Source: Phycisphaerales bacterium
Lineage (GTDB): Bacteria; Planctomycetota; Phycisphaerae; Phycisphaerales; SM1A02
DNA: 64,000 bases
Direction of reading: 5' to 3'
Assembly: GCA_029245245.1 (NCBI GenBank)
Contig: JAQWPT010000021.1
Coordinates: forward strand, 124,001 to 188,000
Shown: positions 1 to 8,312 of the stretch, in pieces
How the letters are laid out: every line of letters begins with the position of its first letter
Position numbering within the stretch: the first letter of the stretch is position 1
Made by a program: the position numbers and the translations under genes
Notes under the pieces: generated by a model
Told to the model about the DNA's origin: nothing
What the model saw: only the letters and a program-made list of their open reading frames with translations
Database searches by the model: none

Positions 1-925
1 CCATCATCATGAAGGAGTCGGGAATGTCCCGCTCGTCCTTCTCGAGATAGCGACCTCCGGAGGCCACGACCCGGCGGGGGTATTCCCCCTCGTGTCCGCT
101 GATGGCGAGCAGGAACGGGGCGAGCTTGTGGTAGAGCAGGTCGGTGGCGACGCCGCCGTTGTAGGCGAAGTACTTGCGGAAGCGGAAGAAGTGGTCCGGG
201 TTCCACTCGATCTTTTCGGCGAGGCCGTGCTCGTGTCCGAGCCATCGATCCCAGTCCACGTAGTCCGCACTGGAGGGGTCGTTGCCGGGTCCGGCGCCGG
301 GGTCGATGGTCCAGTTGAACTGACCGCCGCGTGAATTGCGACAGTAGCTGCTCTGGCTCCAGACGGGCTTGCCGATCCGTCCCTCGCCGATGAGTTTCCT
401 CGCGGTCCAGTACTCACCGAGACTCGTCCGCTGGGGCCCGACCTGGAGCGTGCGCCCGGTCCGCTTGACCGCATCGCGGCATTCGAGGGCCTGGGGAATC
501 GTCAGGGACAACGGCTTCTCGCAGTAGACGTCCTTGCCGGATTCCATGGCTTCGATGGCGATCTTCGTGTGCCAGTGATCCGGGGTGGCGATCACGACGG
601 CATCGACATCACCGTTGTCGAGCACCTGCTCGTAGCGCATCGTGCCGCACCCGTCGCCATGGCCGATGACGTTCATCGCGTTGTTGAGTCGCTTGCGGTA
701 GACGTCGCACACCTGGATGACATCAAGGTTGTCATCGTTCTTCCGCTTGACGAGGCTGTTGGTGTGGCCGGTTCCCATTCCGCCGGTGCCGACGACCGCC
801 ATGTTCAATCGATCGTTGGAACCCATGATCCTGGCGTAGCTGCTGGCGGGCAGCCAACTGGCGGCGGCCGCCGCCGCGGAGGTCTTGAGAAACAGTCGAC
901 GGGACGAACTGGATTCATGCGGCAT
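1..925 (-). CDS. Gfo/Idh/MocA family oxidoreductase, Tat-exported (3' end beyond window)
   Basis: The reading frame is open from an ATG at 925 to the window edge (308 codons visible), so the C-terminus is missing. The N-terminus carries a twin-arginine signal (SSRRLFLK at about residues 7-14, then an Ala-rich stretch), so export in folded form is predicted. A Rossmann dinucleotide site follows (VVGTGGMG, about 45-51), then DxV-type strands and the family motif EKP at about 135-137. The start is supported by AAGGAG seven bases upstream. Members of this family are NAD(P)-dependent oxidoreductases on sugars or related polyols; exported planctomycete members are abundant and their substrates mostly unknown. 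It is the last gene of the minus-strand group that begins with thiF-like and nfsA. Substrate cannot be told from the sequence. Confidence 0.9.
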   Translation of the reverse strand, partial: MPHESSSSRRLFLKTSAAAAAASWLPASSYARIMGSNDRLNMAVVGTGGMGTGHTNSLVKRKNDDNLDVIQVCDVYRKRLNNAMNVIGHGDGCGTMRYEQVLDNGDVDAVVIATPDHWHTKIAIEAMESGKDVYCEKPLSLTIPQALECRDAVKRTGRTLQVGPQRTSLGEYWTARKLIGEGRIGKPVWSQSSYCRNSRGGQFNWTIDPGAGPGNDPSSADYVDWDRWLGHEHGLAEKIEWNPDHFFRFRKYFAYNGGVATDLLYHKLAPFLLAISGHEGEYPRRVVASGGRYLEKDERDIPDSFMMM

Positions 926-977
926 GGGGAGCTCCTTGTGCTCACAGCCTACCTCCGAATCGGATCGGGGCGAGGCC

Positions 978-1733
978 TCAGTCCAGGCTGGCACCTTGTT
1001 GTCGGTAGTACGGTGCGACGGAGACGCGGCGGGGAGCGATGAACTTTTCGATCATCTGGGAGTTCCAGTCCCGGCGGGGGGTGGTGGCATCGGGTGAGCC
1101 GCCTTCCCGGGCCTGGTAGTAGTCCGCGACGACCTGGTCGTATTCGTCCATGGCGGCGAGCATTGCTTCATCCTCGGGCCACTGCTCCTCGAAGAGCACC
1201 TGCTCGAGGGGAAGCCTGGGACGGCGCATCGGATCCTGGTCCGGGTGTCCGATGCACAGTCCGAAGAGCGGGTAGACCCCGTGGGGAAATCCAAGCAGTT
1301 CCTGAACCTGCGGCAGATCGTTTCGGAGGCCGCCGATGTAGCACGCGCCGTACCCGAGAGACTCGAATGCCAGGACGACGTTCTGGGCGAACAGGGTGGC
1401 GTCGACAATCGCCAGCAGAAAGGCTTCGAACCGTGCGTCGTAGGTTTCGTCGGCACGCTCGGCCAGGAGTCGATGTCTCCTCGTGTCACCGCAGACCACG
1501 AAGAACGCTCCGCATCGTGCCACCTTCGTCTGGTTGCCGGTCAACTCGATGAGGCGGTTTCTTCGTTCCACGCTGCGGATGCGGATGATGCAGTAGGACT
1601 GGATGCTTGCGCTCGTCGACGCCATCTGCCCGGCCTCGATGGCCGCAGCGACATGGGCTTCCTCGACGGGCTCATCGGTGAATCGGCGGATGGAGCGGTG
1701 AGCGAGCATCTGCTCGATGACGGCATTCATCAT
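978..1733 (-). CDS. nfsA: Oxygen-insensitive NAD(P)H nitroreductase, NfsA type
   Basis: A 251-residue flavoprotein of the nitroreductase family. It matches the long NfsA subgroup over its full length: the HRSIRRFTDEP start at about residues 12-22, the SxxIQ segment that contacts FMN, YIGGLRND in the middle, LFGLCIGHP, and the family's extended C-terminal arm (YYQ, RRDWN). NfsA-type enzymes reduce nitroaromatics and quinones with NAD(P)H using bound FMN in the cytoplasm. Two in-frame ATGs exist at 1733 and 1730; AGGAG lies three bases before the first and six before the second, so 1730 is the better start. It follows the ThiF-like gene by nine bases and is probably co-transcribed with it, but no functional link is evident. 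Confidence 0.9.
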   Translation of the reverse strand: MMNAVIEQMLAHRSIRRFTDEPVEEAHVAAAIEAGQMASTSASIQSYCIIRIRSVERRNRLIELTGNQTKVARCGAFFVVCGDTRRHRLLAERADETYDARFEAFLLAIVDATLFAQNVVLAFESLGYGACYIGGLRNDLPQVQELLGFPHGVYPLFGLCIGHPDQDPMRRPRLPLEQVLFEEQWPEDEAMLAAMDEYDQVVADYYQAREGGSPDATTPRRDWNSQMIEKFIAPRRVSVAPYYRQQGASLD

Positions 1734-1742
1734 GTTCTCCTG

Positions 1743-2768
1743 TCAGGTCCCGATGTAGCGGGCATAGATCGTGCGTGCATGCTCGGGAGTCGTGCTTCCC
1801 TTGATCAGGGCTCGTCCATCGGGGAAGACGGTCAAGTCGACACCGGCTTCCTCCAGTCGCCCGTGAAGGACTTCGCTGGATTCACGGAAGGTGCCGTGTT
1901 TCGCCAGCCGACCCGCCAGGGCGTTCAACGGCAACGCGTCGCATCCGGGATCCGGCTTCACCTGGACCGCATCACGGCCACAGAGCACGGTGGTGGTGGA
2001 TCTTCGTTGCCTCTGGAGCCATTCGAACCGCCGAAGTCCGCAGCAGGGGCAGTCATCGCGTGGAACGGTGAGATCCATCGCGTGGCGGGTGTTCGACCAT
2101 GCATCAAAGGAATGCACCCGTCGGTCGACCGCCTCGGCGTGCCCCGAGAGGAACTTGATCGCCTGCATGGCCTGGTGGGCGGCCACCATGTGCACGACGG
2201 GGCCGAGGACACCGGCGGTATCGCACGTCGGGCTCAGCCCGGGTGCCGGCGGTTCCGGAAACACGCAGCGCAGGCATGGAGATTCACCGGGCATGATGGC
2301 GGCGCTCATGCCGGTCGTGCCGACGGCTCCGCCGTAGAACCATGGGCGGTCGGTGGAGACCGCAAGATCGTTGAGCAGGTAGCGGGTTTCGAAGTTGTCG
2401 AGGCCATCGACGATTGCCGTGCATCCGTCGGCAAGCCGCTCGATGTTGGATGCGTCGACGTCTTCGACAAAGGCCTCGATGTCGATGGTCGAGTTGATCG
2501 ATCGCAACCGGTTTCGTGCGGCCGTCGCCTTGGGCGAAGCCAGGTCGGATTCGTCAAACAGGACCTGGCGCTGCAGGTTCGTCACGTCCACGATGTCGCG
2601 GTCGACGATTCTGATGTGACCGATGCCGGCCCGGGCGAGCAGGTCGGCCGAAACGGTTCCCAACGCACCACAGCCGACAACGAGAACGGAGGCTCCTCCA
2701 AGCCGTTGCTGTCCAGCTTCTCCGATCGATGGAACCAGCGATTGCCGGTGGTAGCGCTCGTCGCTCAT
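1743..2768 (-). CDS. ThiF/MoeB/HesA family adenylyltransferase (E1-like)
   Basis: 341 residues. The N-terminal two thirds is an E1-like fold: nucleotide site GCGALG at about 33-38, NLQRQVLF with the ATP-contacting Arg, and DGLDNFETRY with the Mg-coordinating Asp. Two CxxC pairs (CLRC and CPCC) make the structural zinc site of MoeB/ThiF. The enzymes adenylate the C-terminal glycine of a ubiquitin-like sulfur carrier (ThiS or MoaD) for thiazole or molybdopterin synthesis. A C-terminal domain of about 85 residues starts at LCGRDAVQV, seen also in actinobacterial homologues. No ThiS or MoaD gene is nearby; thiC lies about 9.5 kb away, which slightly favours a thiamine role. Partner and exact pathway remain open. 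No clear Shine-Dalgarno precedes the ATG at 2768. Confidence 0.85.
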   Translation of the reverse strand: MSDERYHRQSLVPSIGEAGQQRLGGASVLVVGCGALGTVSADLLARAGIGHIRIVDRDIVDVTNLQRQVLFDESDLASPKATAARNRLRSINSTIDIEAFVEDVDASNIERLADGCTAIVDGLDNFETRYLLNDLAVSTDRPWFYGGAVGTTGMSAAIMPGESPCLRCVFPEPPAPGLSPTCDTAGVLGPVVHMVAAHQAMQAIKFLSGHAEAVDRRVHSFDAWSNTRHAMDLTVPRDDCPCCGLRRFEWLQRQRRSTTTVLCGRDAVQVKPDPGCDALPLNALAGRLAKHGTFRESSEVLHGRLEEAGVDLTVFPDGRALIKGSTTPEHARTIYARYIGT

Positions 2769-2799
2769 GGGTACAGCGTACCCCGGACCGCGATGCGGG

Positions 2800-2837
2800 A
2801 AAATGCACAGCGGACGCGACCGGGGTCGCGTCCGCTG
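2800..2837 (-). terminator. Rho-independent terminator of rpsL-rpsG
   Basis: Twenty bases past the rpsG stop is a perfect inverted repeat: arms 2808-2820 and 2825-2837 (13 bp, very GC-rich) around the loop CGGG. Read on the minus strand it is followed by TGCA and then TTTT (2803-2800). It separates the ribosomal protein genes from the thiF-like gene. Confidence 0.75.
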
Positions 2838-2857
2838 GGAATGTTCTTCGATCAGGC

Positions 2858-3352
2858 TTACCAGGCGAAGTGGCTGAACGCCTTGTTCGCCTCTGCCATG
2901 CGGTGGGTCTGCTCGCGGGTGGTGACAGCCTTGCCTTCACCACGGGCTGCGTCGTAGAGCTCCTTGGCAAGTCGCTTGCACATGGGCTTTCCCTTGTCGC
3001 CGCGGGCGGCATGGATGAGCCAGCGGAAGCCGAGGCTCTGCCGACGACGCTGGGTCACGGGCATGGGAACCTGGTAGTTGGCACCGCCAACTCGCTTGGA
3101 GCGGACCTCGACGTTGGGCTTGGCATTCTCGATGGCCTTGTTGAAGACCTCGAACGCGTTGTCGGGCATGCTCTCGTCCTTCTCCTTGTCCAGGCGGGCC
3201 TGGATGAGGTCGAGGGCGTCGTAGACGCAACGCTGGGCGACGGCTTTCTTGCCGTCACGCATGACGCAGTTGATGAACTTCGACAGGACCATGCTCGAAT
3301 GTCGAGGGTCCGGTTTCAGTTGAGATTCGGATTTTGTGATTCGTCCTGCCAT
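2858..3352 (-). CDS. rpsG: 30S ribosomal protein S7
   Basis: 164 residues, close to the usual 156 with a slightly longer middle. Recognised from the S7 core: the segment KFINCVMRDGKKAVAQ, RVGGANYQVP, and the RRRQSLGFRWL stretch with the HRMAEANKAFSHFAW end. S7 nucleates assembly of the head of the small subunit on 16S rRNA and contacts mRNA at the exit channel; in enterobacteria it is also the autogenous repressor of the str operon. Start at 3352 is preceded by GGAGAGGAC. It is downstream of rpsL by 90 bases and is followed by a terminator rather than by fusA and tuf. Confidence 0.98.
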   Translation of the reverse strand: MAGRITKSESQLKPDPRHSSMVLSKFINCVMRDGKKAVAQRCVYDALDLIQARLDKEKDESMPDNAFEVFNKAIENAKPNVEVRSKRVGGANYQVPMPVTQRRRQSLGFRWLIHAARGDKGKPMCKRLAKELYDAARGEGKAVTTREQTHRMAEANKAFSHFAW

Positions 3353-3442
3353 GTGTCCTCTCCTGGCTCATCCGCCCCCCGTGGGGGCCGTTCGTTCACC
3401 ATGCACCCGAGGAGGGGCATGATTACTTGCCGAGTATCGCGA

Positions 3443-3814
3443 TCACTTGCCGCGCTTGGTCCCGTACTTCGATCGACCCTTCATGCGACCATCGACACCG
3501 AGGGTGTCATGCGAGCCACGAACAACGTGGTATCGCACGCCGGGAAGGTCGCGAACGCGACCGCCACGGACGAGGACGATGGAGTGTTCCTGCAGGTTGT
3601 GTCCCTCGCCGCCGATGTAGGCAGTGATTTCCTTGCCATTGGACAGCCGGACACGGGCCACCTTGCGGAGAGCCGAGTTGGGCTTCTTGGGCGTCACGGT
3701 ACGAACCTGCAGGCAGACACCGCGCTTCTGCGGTGATGCATCCAGATCGCGGACCTTCGATTTGGTCTTCGGAGTCCGTCGGGGCTTTCGTACCAGTTGG
3801 TTCGTCGTGGGCAT
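3443..3814 (-). CDS. rpsL: 30S ribosomal protein S12
   Basis: 123 residues, exactly the usual length. The decoding-centre loops are intact: [17 protein letters not shown] around position 43, whose Lys is the classical streptomycin site, and [13 protein letters not shown] with the Asp that RimO methylthiolates in many bacteria. Wild-type lysines are seen at the resistance positions, so nothing suggests streptomycin resistance. GGAGCGGAA lies in front of the ATG. First gene of a two-gene rpsL-rpsG unit with a recognisable promoter upstream. Confidence 0.98.
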   Translation of the reverse strand: MPTTNQLVRKPRRTPKTKSKVRDLDASPQKRGVCLQVRTVTPKKPNSALRKVARVRLSNGKEITAYIGGEGHNLQEHSIVLVRGGRVRDLPGVRYHVVRGSHDTLGVDGRMKGRSKYGTKRGK

Positions 3815-3851
3815 GCGGGGTTCCGCTCCTGTAGGGTCATTCGAGCCGGGC

Positions 3852-3881
3852 AGTGTACCAGAGCCCCTGATCCCAATTCAA
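3852..3881 (-). promoter_or_regulatory. Predicted sigma-70-type promoter for rpsL-rpsG
   Basis: On the minus strand TTGAAT (3881-3876) and TACACT (3857-3852) are separated by 18 bases, 4/6 and 4/6 matches to the consensus, ending about 38 bases before the rpsL start. Prediction by eye only. Confidence 0.5.
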
Positions 3882-4008
3882 GGGGTGACCAGGGGGGAGA
3901 GGCTGCTCCTGCAATGCCCCCGGGGGGTGTACCATGTGCCAGGGAGGGAATTCACCCCTCCCGTATCAAGGAAGGCGGAATTCCCGCATCGGGAGTTCAG
4001 GAAACGGC

Positions 4009-4476
4009 ATGGACGACCGATCCCAGATCACCCTCTTTACAGATGGAGCCTGCTCCGGCAATCCAGGGCCGGGGGGGTGGGGGTTCATCCTCCGCGATGC
4101 CCAGGGAGAGGAGGTCGTCGAATACGGCGGCGATCCTTCCACGACCAACAACCGAATGGAGATGCTTGCGGTCATCGAGGGCCTCCGTTCACTCGCTCAG
4201 CCCAGCCACGTGGACGTCTACTCCGACAGCAAGTACGTGGTCGACGGACTGGGTTCCTGGCTGGACAACTGGCTTGCCAACGGCTGGAAGACGTCACAGA
4301 AGAAACCGGTACTCAACAGAGAACTCTGGGAAGCGTTGGACGAGTTGCGTGGCATTCACGAGATCACGACACACTGGGTTCGTGGACACGACGATCATCC
4401 TGAGAACGAGCGGTGCGATCGCCTGGCGGTCCAGGGTCGTGACGAGGCGGCACGCGGTGGCGGAATCCGCTCTTGA
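4009..4476 (+). CDS. rnhA: Ribonuclease HI
   Basis: 155 residues when started at the ATG at 4009, the same length as the E. coli enzyme; a longer frame from 4+3.93 kb (ATG at 3934) adds 25 residues without family similarity. All four acidic catalytic residues are present: Asp in TDGACSGNPGPGG near residue 10, Glu in NNRMEM, Asp in YSDSKYV, and Asp in ERCDRLA near the end, with the active-site His region HWVRGHDDHPEN. It cleaves the RNA strand of RNA-DNA hybrids (R-loops, primer removal). AGGAAA precedes the start. purL begins 36 bases downstream on the same strand, so the two may share a transcript, though the functions are unrelated. Confidence 0.95.
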   Translation: MDDRSQITLFTDGACSGNPGPGGWGFILRDAQGEEVVEYGGDPSTTNNRMEMLAVIEGLRSLAQPSHVDVYSDSKYVVDGLGSWLDNWLANGWKTSQKKPVLNRELWEALDELRGIHEITTHWVRGHDDHPENERCDRLAVQGRDEAARGGGIRS

Positions 4477-4512
4477 TCGATATTCTCCATGTTTCCCGGG
4501 ATGGAGCCCACC

Positions 4513-7431
4513 ATGACCATCCACCGCATCGAGGTTCGTCCCAGCAGTGAAGCTGGAGATCCACGCGGTGCTGCCGCCTGCCAGTCGGCCCGCATCGCGT
4601 CTCTTGCTGCGCAGCCGGAGGTCGTCCATGCGGCGGCCATCTACCTGATCGAAGGTGACCTGGACGACGCGGAGATCCATCGTGTCGCCAACGAACTGCT
4701 GAGTCACCCGGTGACGGAGCATGCCGTGGTCGGCGCATCCGAGCCCAGAGCAGATGCGCTGGTGGAAGTTCACTCGCAGCCTGGCGTGATGGATCCCGAT
4801 GCCGAGGCGGTTGAACTGGGGGTTCGAAGCCTGCTTGGCGTGGAGGTCACGGTGCGGACCGGTCGACGATTCGACGTGGTCGGACTGGACCAGCCCCAGG
4901 CCCGCACCTTCGCGGAGCGGTGTCTCGCCAATACGCTCATTCACGAAGTCCACGAGGTTCCATTCCATCCCGACGCGTTCACGGCCGGCCACGTGCGGGA
5001 TGTCGAAGTCCGCACGATTCCACTCCTGGAACTCGACGACCCGGCCCTGGTGAAACTCTCACGTGATGCGCACCTCTTCCTGAGTCTGGACGAGATGCAT
5101 GCGGTCCAGGAAGCCTATCGCTCGATGGGGCGGGATCCCCGTGAGATCGAACTGGAGACGCTGGCTCAGACCTGGTCGGAGCACTGCGTGCACAAGACGC
5201 TCAAGGCAAGGGTGGAGTACCACGGGCCACTGCCCGGTGATCGGGATCGAGCCGGCCACGAGTTCATCGGCAAGGAGATCGTTCGAATCGACAACCTGCT
5301 CGGCTCGACCATTGCGGCGGCCACGAAGCAGCTCATGGCAGATGGCATCGACTGGTGCCTGTCCGTATTCGTCGACAATGCGGGCGTGATCGCCTTCGAC
5401 GACGACCACGCGGTCTGCTTCAAGGTCGAGACCCACAACCATCCTTCTGCACTGGAGCCCTATGGCGGAGCCGCAACGGGCATCGGTGGCTGCATCCGCG
5501 ACATCATCGGTACCGGCCTCGCAGCCCGGCCGATCGCTTCCAGCGACGTCTTCTGCGTGGGGAATCTGGACACCTGGGCGCCGGATACCGATCGTCCCGT
5601 TCCCACCGGCTGCCTGCACCCGAGGCGCATCCTGTCCCAGGTTGTCGCCGGGGTCCGGGACTATGGCAACCGCATGGGCATCCCGACCGTCAATGGAACG
5701 GTCTGGTTCGATGATGATTACGTCGGCAATCCACTGGTCTACTGCGGCTGCGTCGGCGTCATGCCACGTGATCGCGTGGCCGGCGATCCGCAACCCGGCG
5801 ACTTCATCGTCGCGGTCGGGGGACGAACCGGACGCGACGGCATTCACGGCGCCACGTTCTCCTCTGCGGAGTTGACCGACACACACGTGGAGGAGTTCTC
5901 CCACGCGGTGCAGATCGGCAATCCCGTGACCGAGAAGAAGGTGCTCGATGCCATCATGGAAGCCCGTGATTGGGAGGAGGGCTGCCTCTACAGTGCGATC
6001 ACCGACTGCGGCGCGGGTGGCTTCTCCAGCGCAGTAGGCGAGATGGGCGAGGAACTCGGCGCGTACGTGCAACTTGAGGCGGCCCCGCTGAAGTACGACG
6101 GGCTGACTCCGACGGAGGTCTGGATTTCCGAGGCCCAGGAACGAATGGTCATGGCTGTTCCCGGCGACCGGCTCGATCGGTTGCAGGAGATCTGCGATGC
6201 CCACGATGTCGAACTCTGCGTATTGGGAACGTTCGGAACACCGGATCGCGAACTGGTGCTCAACTGGCATGACACCGAGGTTGGCCGGCTGCCCATGGCC
6301 CTGCTGCACGACGGTCTTCCCGACCGTCTTCGCCTTGCACGATGGGAACCGAAGCCGGTCCCGGTCGTCACGCAGGTCGTCGATCGTCCTTCGATCGCCA
6401 CGGCGCTGGATCGCCTGCTTGCCCACCCGAACATCGCCTCCAAGCGCTGCATCATCGAGCAGTACGACCACGAGGTGCAGGGCCGCAGCGTGATTCGACC
6501 ACAGGTTGGACCGTTCGGAAACGGTCCTTCCGATGCCGCGGTGCTGCTGCCGGTACCGGGATCCACTCGCGGTCTGGCGATGGGCAACGGGCTGGCCACC
6601 GGCTTGCGTGACGATCCATGGTTGATGGCGGTTGCCGCACTTGACGAGTGCGTTCGAAACCTCGTCTGCGTCGGGACCGATCCCGAGCGTATCGCGGTGC
6701 TCGACAACTTCTGCTGGCCCGGCTGCGACGATGAGCAGCGCATGGGTGAACTGGTTCGTGCCGCCGAGGGTTGCCGGGATGCTGCACTGGCCTATCGGAC
6801 ACCGTTCATCTCGGGCAAGGACTCGCTCAACAACCAGTTCACCACCGAAGATGGACGCACCATCCGGATCCCCCCGACACTCCTGATCTCCGGATTCGGA
6901 ATCGTGCCGGACGTGGCCCGATGTACCACCATGGACGCGAAGCGGGCCGGTTCCCGATTGCTGCTGGTGGGGGAGACTGCTGCCGCCATGGGTGGTTCGC
7001 ACTTCGCCGAACTCTTCCCGGTCGCGGACCTGGACCTGTCCCTTCCCGGGCTCGACCTGGACGTGACACCACGTACGGCTCGGGCCGTGGCCTCGGCCAT
7101 CGCGACGGGGCGAATCCTGTCCGCCCACGACTGCAGCGAGGGTGGTGTTCTGGTGGCTGCGGCCGAGATGGCCTTTGCCGGTGGAGTCGGGCTGGAACTG
7201 GACCTTGAAGCATCACACGAAGAGATGCTGGTCGCGGCATTCTCCGAAACGCCCGGTCGCTACCTCCTGGAAGTCGAGGAGGATGACCTGCCGGTCATCG
7301 AGCAGTGCCTTGGGGACATCCCGTCGTGCATCATCGGCCGATTCAACGAGACCGGTGATCTTACGTGCACCGACTGCGCACGTTCGATCGATGCCCTGCG
7401 TACGACCTGGTCGAATACGATTCGCTGGTAG
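4513..7431 (+). CDS. purL: Phosphoribosylformylglycinamidine synthase with fused tandem PurS-like domains (PurS-PurS-PurL)
   Basis: 972 residues from the ATG at 4513, which has GGAG seven bases upstream; two further ATGs at 4489 and 4501 are in frame but poorly placed. PurL converts FGAR to FGAM with ATP and ammonia delivered from PurQ (fourth step of purine synthesis). Small PurL proteins have about 740 residues; here the first ~150 residues hold two successive PurS-like units, the second with the PurS signature PGVMDPDAEAV. The PurL core has QTWSEHCVHKT (about 219), ETHNHPSA (about 306), GGAATGIGG, CGAGGFSSAVGEMG (about 499) and SGKDSLNN (about 767). purQ follows after 23 bases, so this is a split enzyme whose PurS part is built in. 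No separate purS is in the window. Confidence 0.95.
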   Translation: MTIHRIEVRPSSEAGDPRGAAACQSARIASLAAQPEVVHAAAIYLIEGDLDDAEIHRVANELLSHPVTEHAVVGASEPRADALVEVHSQPGVMDPDAEAVELGVRSLLGVEVTVRTGRRFDVVGLDQPQARTFAERCLANTLIHEVHEVPFHPDAFTAGHVRDVEVRTIPLLELDDPALVKLSRDAHLFLSLDEMHAVQEAYRSMGRDPREIELETLAQTWSEHCVHKTLKARVEYHGPLPGDRDRAGHEFIGKEIVRIDNLLGSTIAAATKQLMADGIDWCLSVFVDNAGVIAFDDDHAVCFKVETHNHPSALEPYGGAATGIGGCIRDIIGTGLAARPIASSDVFCVGNLDTWAPDTDRPVPTGCLHPRRILSQVVAGVRDYGNRMGIPTVNGTVWFDDDYVGNPLVYCGCVGVMPRDRVAGDPQPGDFIVAVGGRTGRDGIHGATFSSAELTDTHVEEFSHAVQIGNPVTEKKVLDAIMEARDWEEGCLYSAITDCGAGGFSSAVGEMGEELGAYVQLEAAPLKYDGLTPTEVWISEAQERMVMAVPGDRLDRLQEICDAHDVELCVLGTFGTPDRELVLNWHDTEVGRLPMALLHDGLPDRLRLARWEPKPVPVVTQVVDRPSIATALDRLLAHPNIASKRCIIEQYDHEVQGRSVIRPQVGPFGNGPSDAAVLLPVPGSTRGLAMGNGLATGLRDDPWLMAVAALDECVRNLVCVGTDPERIAVLDNFCWPGCDDEQRMGELVRAAEGCRDAALAYRTPFISGKDSLNNQFTTEDGRTIRIPPTLLISGFGIVPDVARCTTMDAKRAGSRLLLVGETAAAMGGSHFAELFPVADLDLSLPGLDLDVTPRTARAVASAIATGRILSAHDCSEGGVLVAAAEMAFAGGVGLELDLEASHEEMLVAAFSETPGRYLLEVEEDDLPVIEQCLGDIPSCIIGRFNETGDLTCTDCARSIDALRTTWSNTIRW

Positions 7432-7454
7432 AAGACGTCGAGTACCCTGTAGCC

Positions 7455-8279
7455 ATGACGCCACGTGCATTGATCATCACCACGACAGGGATCAACTGCG
7501 ACCGCGAACTTGCGGAAGCATTCGAACTGGCCGGGGCCGAGTCGGTGTCGATGCACCTGAATCGACTCACGGCTGATCCAGACTGCATCGACAAGTTCGA
7601 TCTGATCGGTCTTCCGGGCGGGTTCAGTTACGGAGATGCCGTCGCTGCTGGACGCATCGCAGCCCAGGTCATGCGAAGTGGAATCTACGATGCGTTGTTG
7701 CGGGCCCTGAAACGCGGCGTGCCAATGATCGCCCCCTGCAACGGCTTCCAGATCGCCGTGCAGGTGGGCCTGTTGCCGGGCCCCGTCGACAGCGCACCGC
7801 TGCCCGCCGATCCACCGGAGCCGACCGTGGCCCTGGCCGACAACGACTCCGCCCGCTTCATCGATCGCTGGGTTCGTATTGAGGTTCCCGCCGAGACGCG
7901 ATGCATCTGGACGCGAAACCTGCAGATGCCACCCGGGACGGCGATGCTGCCCATTGCTCACGGTGAAGGTCGCTTCATCGCGTCCGAAGACGATCTTTCG
8001 AAGTTGCAGACCATGAACTGCGTCGCGGTTCGGTACGCCTCGGATGACAATCCGAATGGTTCGCTCGGGGATGTGGCCGGCATCTGTGATCGGAGCGGTC
8101 TCGTGCTCGGTCTCATGCCGCATCCGGAGCGGTACACGCGATGGACATCGCATCCAACGTGGAATCGACTGGGCGATGATGGCATGGCCTGCGATCCTCC
8201 GGGCCTGCAGATGTTCCGCAATGCGGTGGACCACGTGCGTGAACACGCCACGGAGGTCGCTGCCTGCGATGCCCAGTGA
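7455..8279 (+). CDS. purQ: Phosphoribosylformylglycinamidine synthase glutaminase subunit
   Basis: 274 residues, a class I (triad) glutamine amidotransferase. The nucleophile Cys lies in APCNGFQIAVQ at about residue 95 and the His/Glu pair in MPHPER at about 222-224; PGGFSYGD near residue 53 is the oxyanion-hole region. It releases ammonia from glutamine for PurL. The protein is somewhat longer than Bacillus PurQ (about 227), with an insert between residues 115 and 150, matching the longer form that partners with extended PurL. It starts 23 bases after purL and is almost certainly co-transcribed. The frame stays open upstream inside purL, but the family start MTPRALIITTTG fits 7455. Confidence 0.95.
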   Translation: MTPRALIITTTGINCDRELAEAFELAGAESVSMHLNRLTADPDCIDKFDLIGLPGGFSYGDAVAAGRIAAQVMRSGIYDALLRALKRGVPMIAPCNGFQIAVQVGLLPGPVDSAPLPADPPEPTVALADNDSARFIDRWVRIEVPAETRCIWTRNLQMPPGTAMLPIAHGEGRFIASEDDLSKLQTMNCVAVRYASDDNPNGSLGDVAGICDRSGLVLGLMPHPERYTRWTSHPTWNRLGDDGMACDPPGLQMFRNAVDHVREHATEVAACDAQ

Positions 8280-8312
8280 TCGATTTCTCCCGTTCGAACT
8301 GGAGGGAGTTTC

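Noticed and set aside
1245-2957. 570-residue plus-strand open frame
   Set aside because: It is antisense to nfsA and the thiF-like gene, has Arg/Gly/Val-rich shadow composition and no start signal; the minus-strand genes are recognised families.
5059-7128. 689-residue minus-strand open frame
   Set aside because: Fully antisense to purL, a clear family member; long shadows are expected in GC-rich codon usage.
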